A stretch of 40,253 nucleotides of DNA, from positions 1 through 40,253 of the IMG/VR virus record IMGVR_UViG_3300009788_000183. One strand, 5' to 3'. Source of the DNA: a virus. Of this stretch, positions 31,067 to 36,992 are shown piece by piece. Below the pieces are notes generated by a model. That model had not been told where the DNA came from. It saw only the letters and a list, made by a program, of their open reading frames with translations, and searched no databases. Both the position numbers and the translations under genes were made by a program. The stretch's first letter is position 1. Each line of letters opens with the position of its first letter.

Positions 31067-31093
31067 TTCGCCTTCGTCCTAATCAATGACACC

Positions 31094-31157
31094 ACTCTAC
31101 CAAACAGGCACAACCTGCGCAAGTAGTTCTTGCTATTCTATTTCAGGTGTGGATAAT
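31094..31157. promoter_or_regulatory. divergent promoters with shared dyad operator
   Basis: Rightward promoter: TTGCTA (31130-31135), 16-base spacer, GATAAT (31152-31157). Leftward promoter, read on the minus strand: TTGCGC (31117-31122), 17-base spacer, TAGAGT (31094-31099). Between and overlapping the two -35 boxes is a dyad GCAAG-TAGTT-CTTGC at 31119-31133; each arm contains part of one -35. The rightward promoter would start transcription about at the ATG of the Cro/YdaS-like gene (31164). The dyad is the natural operator for that protein, but this is inferred. Confidence 0.5.
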
Positions 31158-31163
31158 GCAATC

Positions 31164-31337
31164 ATGGAAATACAAAAAATTATCGCAAAGGCCGGAGGCC
31201 CAGTAGCCCTCGCTAGAGAGTTGGGAATAACACATCAAGCAATCGGAGACTGGAAAAAAGTCCCTGGCACTCGAGTAAAGCAGGTTGCTGAGTTGACCGG
31301 GCTTTTACCGAAAACGATTCGACCGGACATATTTTGA
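31164..31337 (+). CDS. Cro/YdaS-like DNA-binding protein
   Basis: 57 aa from the ATG at 31164. The HTH is visible as AGGPVALARELGITHQAIGD plus WKKVP (helices 2-3), followed by RVKQVAELTGLLPKTIRPDI, the C-terminal pattern of YdaS/Cro-type repressors. An earlier in-frame ATG at 31086 lies upstream of the promoter and is rejected. No ribosome site precedes 31164 and the predicted transcript start is at or within a few bases of it, so a leaderless mRNA is possible. Likely regulates the divergent promoter. Confidence 0.75.
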   Translation: MEIQKIIAKAGGPVALARELGITHQAIGDWKKVPGTRVKQVAELTGLLPKTIRPDIF

Positions 31338-31349
31338 ACGACCGAAGTT

Positions 31350-31396
31350 GCTGCCGGGGTTTAACTCTCCCCCCAGAGACCTCCCGCCCCGGTAGC
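31350..31396 (+). other. stem-loop in 84-base gap after the Cro-like gene
   Basis: GCTGCCGGGG (31350-31359) pairs with CCCCGGTAGC (31387-31396) in a 10-base-pair stem with one G-U pair. Its 27-base loop contains a second small pairing CTCT (31365-31368) with AGAG (31375-31378). No U-run follows, so it is not a standard terminator. It may shape the leader RNA of the next gene or bind a protein. Confidence 0.45.
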
Positions 31397-31421
31397 GGCT
31401 TCTCTAGGTAAGAGGTGAGAA

Positions 31422-31754
31422 ATGAACAAATGGTACGAATATCCCAACCAGCGTTTCCAGTTTTTCGACCGGGTGGTTGAAGAGGTTAACCGCGCTGAGA
31501 TGAAGTTCCCTGGTGGCGAGAGGTTGTTTGGTGCGCTGGCTGAAGAGTTCGGTGAAGTTGCAAAGGCCTTGCTCAAGATTAAAGAATCGGGCGAATCTCC
31601 ACAGAATGTTTATGACGAACTAATCCAGACGGCGGCTATGTGTTACCGGCTCGCAACCGAGGGCGATGAAGAGTATGGCTATGAGGGCTCAAAGTGTCAC
31701 CACAGAGGTTGTGAGGCGCCGACGCAAAACAAGCCTTGCCCGCTGTGCACATAG
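31422..31754 (+). CDS. MazG-like protein with C-terminal zinc-binding tail
   Basis: 110 aa, ATG with AGAGGTGAG upstream. Helical MazG-like NTP pyrophosphohydrolase core: EEVNRAEMKFPGGERLFGAL, EEFGEVAKALL (acidic E41, E42, E45) and NVYDELIQTAAMCYRLA (D65, E66), the E-E-x-x-E...D/E-E metal-binding pattern. MazG proteins remove nucleotide alarmones or damaged NTPs. Residues 92-109 add CHHRGCEAP and CPLC, a possible zinc ribbon not part of the core. Confidence 0.72.
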   Translation: MNKWYEYPNQRFQFFDRVVEEVNRAEMKFPGGERLFGALAEEFGEVAKALLKIKESGESPQNVYDELIQTAAMCYRLATEGDEEYGYEGSKCHHRGCEAPTQNKPCPLCT

Positions 31755-31757
31755 AAA

Positions 31758-31973
31758 ATGAGTAGATTGGAGGCGTGGGTTAATTGGGTAGAGCAGTATT
31801 GCTCACCAGATGGCTGTGAAACTATCCGCATTGATGCCGGGATGCTGCACGAGGTTCTGTGGAATGCGATGGATGAAATCCAAATGCTCAAAGACGAACT
31901 TGACCCGACGCAGCCCCCAGATGCTGAAGCCATTTTATCACAAACGACAGCGGCCACCCAGAAGGATAGCTAG
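31758..31973 (+). CDS. hypothetical protein, 71 aa
   Basis: ATG just after the MazG-like stop. Helical and acidic, starting SRLEAWVNWVEQYCSPDGCE and continuing RIDAGMLHEVLWNAMDEIQM. No domain recognised. Its stop directly abuts the next ATG. Confidence 0.55.
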   Translation: MSRLEAWVNWVEQYCSPDGCETIRIDAGMLHEVLWNAMDEIQMLKDELDPTQPPDAEAILSQTTAATQKDS

Positions 31974-32096
31974 ATGAGTAAGGCTAAAGTACGCGTGCAA
32001 GATCCGCCGCGTCCACCGGATTCGTTCAGCAAAAAAGAAGCCGTAGACGCAATCAGGGTCGTCAAAGCGCGTCGTAAGTGGAGAGACAAAGAATGA
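31974..32096 (+). CDS. 40-aa basic peptide
   Basis: ATG directly after the previous TAG, and its TGA overlaps the next ATG. Composition is strongly basic with Pro (RVQDPPRPPDSFSKKEA then RVVKARRKWRDK). Not membrane-associated. Tightly packed start and stop support translation; function unknown. Confidence 0.5.
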   Translation: MSKAKVRVQDPPRPPDSFSKKEAVDAIRVVKARRKWRDKE

Positions 32097-32284
32097 AGTC
32101 TGATTATACCGTAAACCAAGCCCTGCTTTCCATGATGAATGACAAAAGAGACTTAGAAAGTATTGCCATAGTCGGTCGAACTGCCGATGGGGAGATAGTG
32201 CGTTTTATCGGTGGGGCCATGACAAACGAAAGGCTGGTATTTATGGCTCACACTTTGGTTGTGCTGGCTGATGAAGAAGGATAG
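32093..32284 (+). CDS. hypothetical protein, 63 aa
   Basis: ATG at 32093 overlaps the previous TGA. Compact alpha/beta: helix (NQALLSMMNDKRD), strand (IAIVGRTADGEIVRFIGG), helix (TNERLVFMAHTLVVLADE). This pattern is common in small phage early proteins that bind host proteins. No name can be assigned. Confidence 0.6.
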   Translation: MKSDYTVNQALLSMMNDKRDLESIAIVGRTADGEIVRFIGGAMTNERLVFMAHTLVVLADEEG

Positions 32285-32289
32285 CTGAT

Positions 32290-32466
32290 ATGAGTGATCG
32301 GGGCTTTAGAGTTTTATTGAGTTTGTTCATGGTATCTGATCCTTGGCCGTTGGATGAGGATGTAGAAGGTCAGCAAGCATTATACGAATTTCTCGAAGAT
32401 CAAGCGAGAGAACGTGGCTTTGAAAACTGGGTCGATGCCTATCACAATTTCCAGCCTAGATCATGA
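32290..32466 (+). CDS. hypothetical protein, 58 aa
   Basis: ATG at 32290, ending by overlapping the next ATG (ATGA). The product begins SDRGFRVLLSLFMVSDPWPL, then EGQQALYEFLEDQARERGFE, predicted helical with an acidic middle. Function unknown. Confidence 0.55.
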   Translation: MSDRGFRVLLSLFMVSDPWPLDEDVEGQQALYEFLEDQARERGFENWVDAYHNFQPRS

Positions 32467-32681
32467 CCGCAAAGAGAAAATACGATGGCAACATATACAA
32501 GCTTCGGCTTCATGAGTTTGTCAGCAGCACATGCACTAACCACATCATCACGCGGGTTCCGGGTGGTTGGTTGTATTCCTCGTATCATTCAGCGGGTGAC
32601 CAAGTTGTTCAGACCTTCGTGCCATATCATGTTAACGCTTTGGTTAATGAACAAAAAAGCCCGACCGAAGCCGAGCTCTGA
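32463..32681 (+). CDS. hypothetical protein, 72 aa
   Basis: ATG overlapping the preceding TGA. Beta-leaning (NIYKLRLHEFVSSTCTNHII, PGGWLYSSYHSAGDQVVQTF). The C-terminal 10 residues are Glu/Lys/Pro-rich. Part of the coupled small-gene array; the next start overlaps its stop (TGATG). Confidence 0.55.
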   Translation: MTAKRKYDGNIYKLRLHEFVSSTCTNHIITRVPGGWLYSSYHSAGDQVVQTFVPYHVNALVNEQKSPTEAEL

Positions 32682-32764
32682 TGTGTTCCCAGAAGAACAA
32701 TCCCGAAGGGGACTTGCGCATGAAACCTGATGGGTACATGCTACGCAACGCCACATTACGATGA
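32681..32764 (+). CDS. 27-aa candidate peptide
   Basis: ATG overlapping the previous TGA. The product starts CSQKNNPEGDLRMKPDGYML and ends RNATLR. The coupled start is the only strong support. It overlaps a second candidate (32730-32825) in another frame, so only one or neither may be real. Confidence 0.3.
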   Translation: MCSQKNNPEGDLRMKPDGYMLRNATLR

Positions 32765-32825
32765 AGCGATTATACACGCTTTCCACAAATGTAAATCCCT
32801 TTTCCGTAAATGGCATCCGTCCTAG
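32730..32825 (+). CDS. 31-aa candidate peptide
   Basis: ATG at 32730, in a different frame from the 27-aa peptide. The product, GTCYATPHYDEAIIHAFHKC then KSLFRKWHPS, reads like ordinary protein (an amphipathic helix with paired Cys residues), unlike the alternative frames of this stretch. It might be a remnant of a longer gene. Confidence 0.35.
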   Translation: MGTCYATPHYDEAIIHAFHKCKSLFRKWHPS

Positions 32826-33002
32826 GGTGGCAGCGGTATTGGGGACGTTAATCAGCATACCGAATATGCCTGTACTCGGCTCCGGTCGGTCAAAGCATCC
32901 GCCCTCTTTACCCGTTTTGTTACTTTTAGTACCAAGGGGGAAAGGGGGTTATTGCCTCCCTCTCACCTATCGGTCAGATGTAAAGAAAGAGAGCAGGAAG
33001 AT
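32826..33002 (+). other. 177-base stretch with no convincing gene
   Basis: This gap before the GIY-YIG-like gene is the largest non-coding interval in the window. Its reading frames encode low-complexity or implausible peptides. It contains the G-rich AGGGGGAAAGGGGGTT around 32936-32951 followed by a pyrimidine-rich CCTCCCTCTC segment at 32957-32966, which could form a stem. The AGCAGGAAG ribosome site at its end serves the next gene. Confidence 0.4.
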
Positions 33003-33368
33003 ATGCAGCATTGGGTTTACTTCATCATCACTAAGGGCGGCAAATTCGTAAAAATTGGATACGCTAAGGACATTGAAAAACGTCTAGCCGCAATGCAAAC
33101 CGGATCGGCACAAGAAATGCAGGTCAAATATAGGTTTCGGTGTAGGAACGAAGCAAAGGCTAGAGATCTTGAGTCGAGCCTACATCAATTGTTTAAGAAG
33201 CGTGGTTGTCACCACAGAGACGAGTGGTTCTATTGGCCGAAAGTAAAACCGATAGTCAAGAAATATATGGTAGCAGGAGGGAAAATGGGGTGGCGTAGCG
33301 AATATACACCCGGGAGAAGTCCTTCAGAAAGAGACGAGAAACGACGAGCAAAAAACGAAATCATATAG
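33003..33368 (+). CDS. GIY-YIG (T5orf172-like) domain protein
   Basis: 121 aa from the ATG at 33003 (ribosome site CAGGAAG). N-terminal residues hold WVYFIITKGGKFVKIGYAKD and EKRLAAMQTG, the T5orf172-type GIY-YIG nuclease pattern (Y-x-x...V-K-I-G-x-A/T, R-x...Q-x-G). It then has RDLESSLHQLFKKRG and EWFYWPKVKP, the rest of the fold. Found in phage early regions; may be a homing or host-DNA-attacking nuclease. The C-terminal 25 residues are a basic tail. Confidence 0.72.
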   Translation: MQHWVYFIITKGGKFVKIGYAKDIEKRLAAMQTGSAQEMQVKYRFRCRNEAKARDLESSLHQLFKKRGCHHRDEWFYWPKVKPIVKKYMVAGGKMGWRSEYTPGRSPSERDEKRRAKNEII

Positions 33369-33396
33369 AACTATGGCTGATAAAGAGGATTAAGAA

Positions 33397-33702
33397 ATGA
33401 GTGACGACACCACCACGCCGGATCGAATGTTGGTGCTTGAGATCGAGGCAATCCTTCCGCTCTGGGGTGCGTCACTCACAAAAGAGCAATCGTTGCTCAA
33501 CAGCGCCGCCAGGGAACTGAAAATATTGCGTACAGTCGCCGACCGTTGGTTCGAAAAGGATCTTGAGGCCGATGCTGCTCACAAAGAAGTAGTCATACTG
33601 GAAGCCAGACTCCGCCGCGCCGAGGATTATATCAAGTACATAACGAAACTTGTGCCTCCCGGTAAGCCACCGCGCCCCTACGGACACAACCCAGTCGCAT
33701 GA
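33397..33702 (+). CDS. helical hypothetical protein, 101 aa
   Basis: ATG with GAGGATTAAG upstream. Long helices with acidic and basic alternation (LVLEIEAILPLWGASLTKEQ, AREL and EKDLEADAAHKEVVILEARL), probably a coiled coil, then a Pro-rich tail (PPGKPPRPYG). Its stop overlaps the next ATG. Function unknown. Confidence 0.55.
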   Translation: MSDDTTTPDRMLVLEIEAILPLWGASLTKEQSLLNSAARELKILRTVADRWFEKDLEADAAHKEVVILEARLRRAEDYIKYITKLVPPGKPPRPYGHNPVA

Positions 33703-33830
33703 GCAGCAACATAACTAGCGCCGATTTCAACGGTAAACGCACCCCCAAAATGGTGTTGGCAGATGCAATGAGTGAGGTAGATAGTTACGACGATATTATA
33801 CTTGTTGTCGTAGACAAAAACCACGATTGA
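33699..33830 (+). CDS. 43-aa hypothetical peptide
   Basis: ATG overlapping the previous stop (ATGA). The product is SSNITSADFNGKRTPKMVLA then DAMSEVDSYDDIILVVVDKN ending HD. It has an alpha then a hydrophobic beta strand (ILVVVD) and is small but protein-like. Function unknown. Confidence 0.5.
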   Translation: MSSNITSADFNGKRTPKMVLADAMSEVDSYDDIILVVVDKNHD

Positions 33831-33938
33831 ATGGGGTGGAGCGATGGGCGGTATTTGCAACACATCGGAATGCTTCAGTTTGCCGCTAACAAATTATCAA
33901 TGGAAATGGCAGAGGACGATGAATCTAACTCCCAGTGA
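33831..33938 (+). CDS. 35-aa hypothetical peptide
   Basis: ATG immediately after the TGA of the previous gene (TGAATG). The product is GWSDGRYLQHIGMLQFAANK then LSMEMAEDDESNSQ, a well-composed helix with an acidic tail. It overlaps the next gene's ATG (33919) by 20 bases. It competes with an alternative upstream start (33844) for the next gene in another frame; composition favours this peptide. Confidence 0.45.
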   Translation: MGWSDGRYLQHIGMLQFAANKLSMEMAEDDESNSQ

Positions 33939-34290
33939 CACCACAAAGAAAATCCCATGTCGTCAGATATGTGGGGCCTGCCATCGGGTTTCGCCAATCG
34001 ACTTCGCTGTTCCGAAAGAGATCTGGGTAGAGGCTGTTCACCCGTATTACCAAAACGACCACATCTGCATTTACTGTTTCGCCGCTTGGGCTGACGACAA
34101 GTTGCTGGCTTGGGACAAAGAAATAGAGATGTTGCCGATGAGCCTGCAAACCCATATCAAAGAGGTGCGCGGCCAAAGGAATTTTTTTGCTGAGCTCGAA
34201 GAAGGCAAACTCAGAGCCCAAATAGCTGAACTTCAGAAAGAAAACGCCGAAATGAAGGACTACATCGGCGAGGAGCAGTCACATTCATGA
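33919..34290 (+). CDS. zinc-binding treble-clef-like hypothetical protein
   Basis: 123 aa from the ATG at 33919, with AGAGG 7 bases upstream; an in-frame ATG at 33844 would add 25 residues. Two Cys pairs, PCRQICGACHRVSP and HICIYCFAAWADD, form a likely zinc site (CxxC ... CxxC). After it comes an amphipathic coiled-coil C-terminus (ELEEGKLRAQIAELQKENAE). May bind nucleic acid or a host protein. Confidence 0.55.
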   Translation: MNLTPSDTTKKIPCRQICGACHRVSPIDFAVPKEIWVEAVHPYYQNDHICIYCFAAWADDKLLAWDKEIEMLPMSLQTHIKEVRGQRNFFAELEEGKLRAQIAELQKENAEMKDYIGEEQSHS

Positions 34291-34323
34291 GTCTAACTGA
34301 CACCTATACCGAAGGATAAAGAT

Positions 34324-34584
34324 ATGACCGATATAGCAGATGCGATTAAAACTATTCAAGATGCATTGTTAACCGATGACGAATACCGGGCCAGTTGGGT
34401 TGCTAATATCTCAATGGCAATCTACGACACCTGCGAAATGACGGGGGAAGAAGACCACCTGTGGCGCAATCGTTGTGCTGAGACGTTTCTGCGTTATCTC
34501 ACAGCAGGCCATCCAGACGATCCAACATCGATCAACATGGAGCATCTGCCGGGAAGTATGGGCATTCAGGGGCACCCTGTCTAA
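34324..34584 (+). CDS. conserved acidic hypothetical protein, 86 aa
   Basis: ATG with GAAGGATAAAG upstream. Helical with a pattern A-x-L-x-D...W-x-A-N-I...D; contains DDEYRASWVANISMAIYDTC and LWRNRCAETFLRYL. The overall pattern resembles short phage proteins in early regions. Its stop overlaps the next ATG (TAATG). Confidence 0.55.
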   Translation: MTDIADAIKTIQDALLTDDEYRASWVANISMAIYDTCEMTGEEDHLWRNRCAETFLRYLTAGHPDDPTSINMEHLPGSMGIQGHPV

Positions 34585-34988
34585 TGGCACTACAAGAAGA
34601 CCAACACCCCTGGTTCGTCGAGCTGAAAGACGTCTACCCCAAGTGGCCGGTGGGGCGAACAGTAACCCGGCTTGCCGCGGACAAGTTCAGAATCGCTATG
34701 AAATTGCTTGAGTTCACCCGTGAGGATATCGATGCCATCAAACTCGACATTATCGACAAGACTGCTCATTGCGCATCCTGGCAGAAAGGCAGTCGATTTG
34801 GACCACCGGGGCTTCAAAAGTACTTCCACCAGCGACTATGGAATGAGGGCTACAAGCGAACCAAAACGCAGCACGCCCATCAATCGGAAACTGAAACCTC
34901 AGACGAGGCTAACCGCAAGCTAGTCGCCAACCTAATAAAATACGATGAACCGGTTCCAGAATCACTTAAGAAGTGGATTAACCAATGA
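34584..34988 (+). CDS. hypothetical protein, 134 aa
   Basis: ATG overlapping the preceding TAA. Basic N-terminal half with a helix-rich central part (RIAMKLLEFTREDIDAIKLD, GPPGLQKYFHQRLWNEGYKR) and an acidic tail (SETETSDEANRKLVANLIKY). The Arg/Lys-rich middle could bind nucleic acid. Not assignable to replication or recombination families. Confidence 0.55.
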   Translation: MALQEDQHPWFVELKDVYPKWPVGRTVTRLAADKFRIAMKLLEFTREDIDAIKLDIIDKTAHCASWQKGSRFGPPGLQKYFHQRLWNEGYKRTKTQHAHQSETETSDEANRKLVANLIKYDEPVPESLKKWINQ

Positions 34989-35209
34989 ACAAAATATGGG
35001 CCTGGAAACGCACGGACACTGGCGGTTGGTGGGCATTGAATCGATCGGCATCTCCGGCGTCGTCAGAAGCTATCCCCTATTATCAGATACCCGACGAGAT
35101 GATAGAGCAAATGCGCTGCGAGATCGAAAACGATGTAGGCGTGCCATTAACGGCAGAGTTTGCACACGACACTTTACGCGACCTCCTAGCCATCATAGGT
35201 GACCAATGA
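34985..35209 (+). CDS. hypothetical protein, 74 aa
   Basis: ATG overlapping the preceding stop (ATGA). Trp-rich N-terminus (NKIWAWKRTDTGGWWALNRS) and an acidic helical C-terminus (EMIEQMRCEIENDVGVPL). Overlaps the next gene by 4 bases. Function unknown. Confidence 0.5.
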   Translation: MNKIWAWKRTDTGGWWALNRSASPASSEAIPYYQIPDEMIEQMRCEIENDVGVPLTAEFAHDTLRDLLAIIGDQ

Positions 35210-35388
35210 ACGAATTAGACCGACTGTTTTTTGATGTACGAGAGGCGTGGCGGCAACTCATCAACGAAGCGTTTGTGTCTACTCGCGCACCATACCAATC
35301 AGAGTGTGACCGGCTTCGGTGGGATTACGACCGAGCGCGACGAATTTACGACGAAGCCTTTTTGAATTTCATTTTGGCAAACCAATGA
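35206..35388 (+). CDS. helical hypothetical protein, 60 aa
   Basis: ATG overlapping the previous TGA (ATGA). Wholly helical, with aromatic and Arg residues (DRLFFDVREAWRQLINEAFV, DRLRWDYDRARRIYDEAFLN). Stop overlaps the next ATG. Function unknown. Confidence 0.5.
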   Translation: MNELDRLFFDVREAWRQLINEAFVSTRAPYQSECDRLRWDYDRARRIYDEAFLNFILANQ

Positions 35389-35660
35389 GAACCCCAACAA
35401 CCCCCTATTGCCTAGACTGTACCGAGACAGAGTTCTTCGTAGCCGGCCCAGCCCTAATCGAGCAAGCAATGGAGCGCACCATGACTGATCTCCATTCGCC
35501 CCGGGTTGCTATGCTTTGTCGAATGCTCGCCAGAGCAAACGCCAGAAACAACACGAAGGAGGCAAATCGTATTTTCAAAATCCTGGACTCGACAAATGTG
35601 CCTGTTGAAAAGGCAAGGGCCAAAGCCAGGTTAAAAACACTAGCGAGGTTAGCGGCATGA
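35385..35660 (+). CDS. hypothetical protein, 91 aa
   Basis: ATG at 35385 overlapping the previous TGA; an earlier in-frame start at 35319 would lie deep in the upstream gene. N-terminal TPYCLDCTETEFF (Cys-x-x-Cys) and then a basic helical section (RVAMLCRMLARANARNNTKE, KARAKARLKTLARLAA). May bind nucleic acid. Function unknown. Confidence 0.5.
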   Translation: MRTPTTPYCLDCTETEFFVAGPALIEQAMERTMTDLHSPRVAMLCRMLARANARNNTKEANRIFKILDSTNVPVEKARAKARLKTLARLAA

Positions 35661-36097
35661 CAGACAGAACCAATGCAATAAATCGGATGGCAAAGATAAT
35701 GGCACAGCCCGCAACGGAATCACCAGACATAGATGCGCTGATAACGTGGGGAATGGGTTTCTATCAGAGCAACCGCAACGTATATCCCACGGCCACACAG
35801 AAAGTCCGAGAATGCGCTGAAGCCCTCACAGCCCTTCGAGATGAGAATCAACGATTGGCAATGGATCACTGCTGTTGTGTGTTCAATGAGCAATATGAAC
35901 TTGTTGAGTCGTGCAAATACCACAGCGCGGTTTCTGACCAAGTTGCCGAACTACAGGCAGAGAACGAACGTCTACGAGCACAACACGATTGCAACTACGA
36001 GCATAAATTTGAGATTGCCTGCTACAAGTGCGGTTGGTTCCGTGCTGATCCTGCTACTACAGGTATAGATATGGGTGACGAGGAACACAAGGAATAG
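35657..36097 (+). CDS. Cys-rich hypothetical protein, 146 aa
   Basis: ATG overlapping the previous TGA. Central helix ECAEALTALRDENQRLAMDH followed by CCCVFN and a second coiled segment (SDQVAELQAENERLRAQHDC), then CYKCGW near the end. Several Cys and His make zinc binding likely. May scaffold a small host-takeover complex. No family recognised. Confidence 0.5.
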   Translation: MTDRTNAINRMAKIMAQPATESPDIDALITWGMGFYQSNRNVYPTATQKVRECAEALTALRDENQRLAMDHCCCVFNEQYELVESCKYHSAVSDQVAELQAENERLRAQHDCNYEHKFEIACYKCGWFRADPATTGIDMGDEEHKE

Positions 36098-36099
36098 AT

Positions 36100-36303
36100 A
36101 TGAGTGAGTACAGCCATTTATGGAACGACCTGCCTTTTGAGGAACGCGAACGGCTCCAGCCTTTCATGATGGAAGTACAAATGCGCCACCTTGAGCAGGC
36201 AAAGCAAAAAGCTATTATAGCCCACAAGACGTTGCTAGGTGAATTTAACAGGCAAATTAGCAGCATTCAGGGGGTATTAGATGCTCGAAATCATGATAGA
36301 TGA
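36100..36303 (+). CDS. hypothetical protein, 67 aa
   Basis: ATG 3 bases after the preceding stop. Helical, with a charged N-terminus (SEYSHLWNDLPFEERERLQP) and FMMEVQMRHLEQAKQKAIIA. It overlaps the next gene by 23 bases. Function unknown. Confidence 0.5.
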   Translation: MSEYSHLWNDLPFEERERLQPFMMEVQMRHLEQAKQKAIIAHKTLLGEFNRQISSIQGVLDARNHDR

Positions 36304-36556
36304 GCGGGAGTTGCGCACGCTTTGTGAGGCCTTGGAGCTTCTGGCTCAAACAAAGAAAGATGACGAACTGGAAATGATTGGCCGGCTTCTTGAATATCTA
36401 GACCCAGATGACTCCGAGCTGCTGAGAGTTAAGGGTCTAGTGCAGGAATATGAAGAAGGTTGGTCGGTACATGACGCCGTAGTGTGGGCAGATAAAGCGT
36501 ACAAAGCTCTAAAAAACAAAACAGAGATGCAGTCATTCGATGGAGGTGAGCGGTGA
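36281..36556 (+). CDS. acidic hypothetical protein, 91 aa
   Basis: ATG at 36281 in the 3' end of the previous gene, with a ribosome-like GGGGG upstream. Helical (LRTLCEALELLAQTKKDDEL, GRLLEYLDPDDSELLRV, SVHDAVVWADKAYKALK). Asp/Glu-rich, maybe a protein-interaction module. Function unknown. Confidence 0.55.
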   Translation: MLEIMIDERELRTLCEALELLAQTKKDDELEMIGRLLEYLDPDDSELLRVKGLVQEYEEGWSVHDAVVWADKAYKALKNKTEMQSFDGGER

Positions 36557-36753
36557 GTTTACAGCAAACGGGAGAACAGTGCGCAGAGTACATGGCTCGT
36601 ATATCAGAGATGTTCAAGCGCCCAAATGAAGTAACTCTTATCGTTCGCCGACCGGGTTACCCAAATCAGGATTTCATGTTGACTAACGATTCATTCCAGG
36701 AACTGAAAGCACTTCTGGACCGCCGCACCCCACCCAGCACAGGGGATGAATAG
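36553..36753 (+). CDS. hypothetical protein, 66 aa
   Basis: GTG start with GGAGG at 36541-36545, overlapping the preceding TGA. Alpha/beta: helix (EQCAEYMARISEMFKR) then strand (EVTLIVRRPGYPNQDFMLTN) and helix (SFQELKALLDRR). Common pattern in small phage regulatory proteins. Function unknown. Confidence 0.5.
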   Translation: MSLQQTGEQCAEYMARISEMFKRPNEVTLIVRRPGYPNQDFMLTNDSFQELKALLDRRTPPSTGDE

Positions 36754-36755
36754 AT

Positions 36756-36989
36756 ATGGGGCTGTCAGTTTCTAACGATAAAACCCAAAGGTTGAGAGAT
36801 GAAGGTAGAATATTCAAAGAACATAGAATTATTCAGTTTCGGTTAGCCAAAGATTTTGCTGATTATATTGGGTACACGCCTTTCATCGTGAGCAAATGGG
36901 AAAACGGAAAGGCTGAAATACCCCGCATAGCATGGGCAGTTCTGGAATCGTTGGCAGGCAAAACCATTCAACCGCCCATGGTACAATAA
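36756..36989 (+). CDS. XRE-like DNA-binding protein
   Basis: 77 aa, ATG 3 bases after the preceding stop. HTH: RIIQFRLAKDFADYIGYTPF then IVSKWENGKAEIPRIAWAVL, with VSKWENGKAEIPR the classic Cro/CI recognition-helix and turn. A small regulator located far from the divergent promoter, so its targets may be late genes. Confidence 0.72.
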   Translation: MGLSVSNDKTQRLRDEGRIFKEHRIIQFRLAKDFADYIGYTPFIVSKWENGKAEIPRIAWAVLESLAGKTIQPPMVQ

Positions 36990-36992
36990 GCA

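Noticed and set aside
32761-33051. 96-codon forward frame starting on the end of the 27-aa peptide
   Set aside because: Low-complexity Pro/Leu/Ser composition; it overlaps the true start of the GIY-YIG-like gene in another frame, and the rest of that stretch looks non-coding.
33373-33393. 6-aa frame MADKED
   Set aside because: Too short to be a supported gene despite having a stop just before the next ribosome site.
34287-34319. 10-aa coupled frame (MSLTDTYTEG)
   Set aside because: Starts on a stop (ATGA) but is too short to support as a gene; possibly a remnant.
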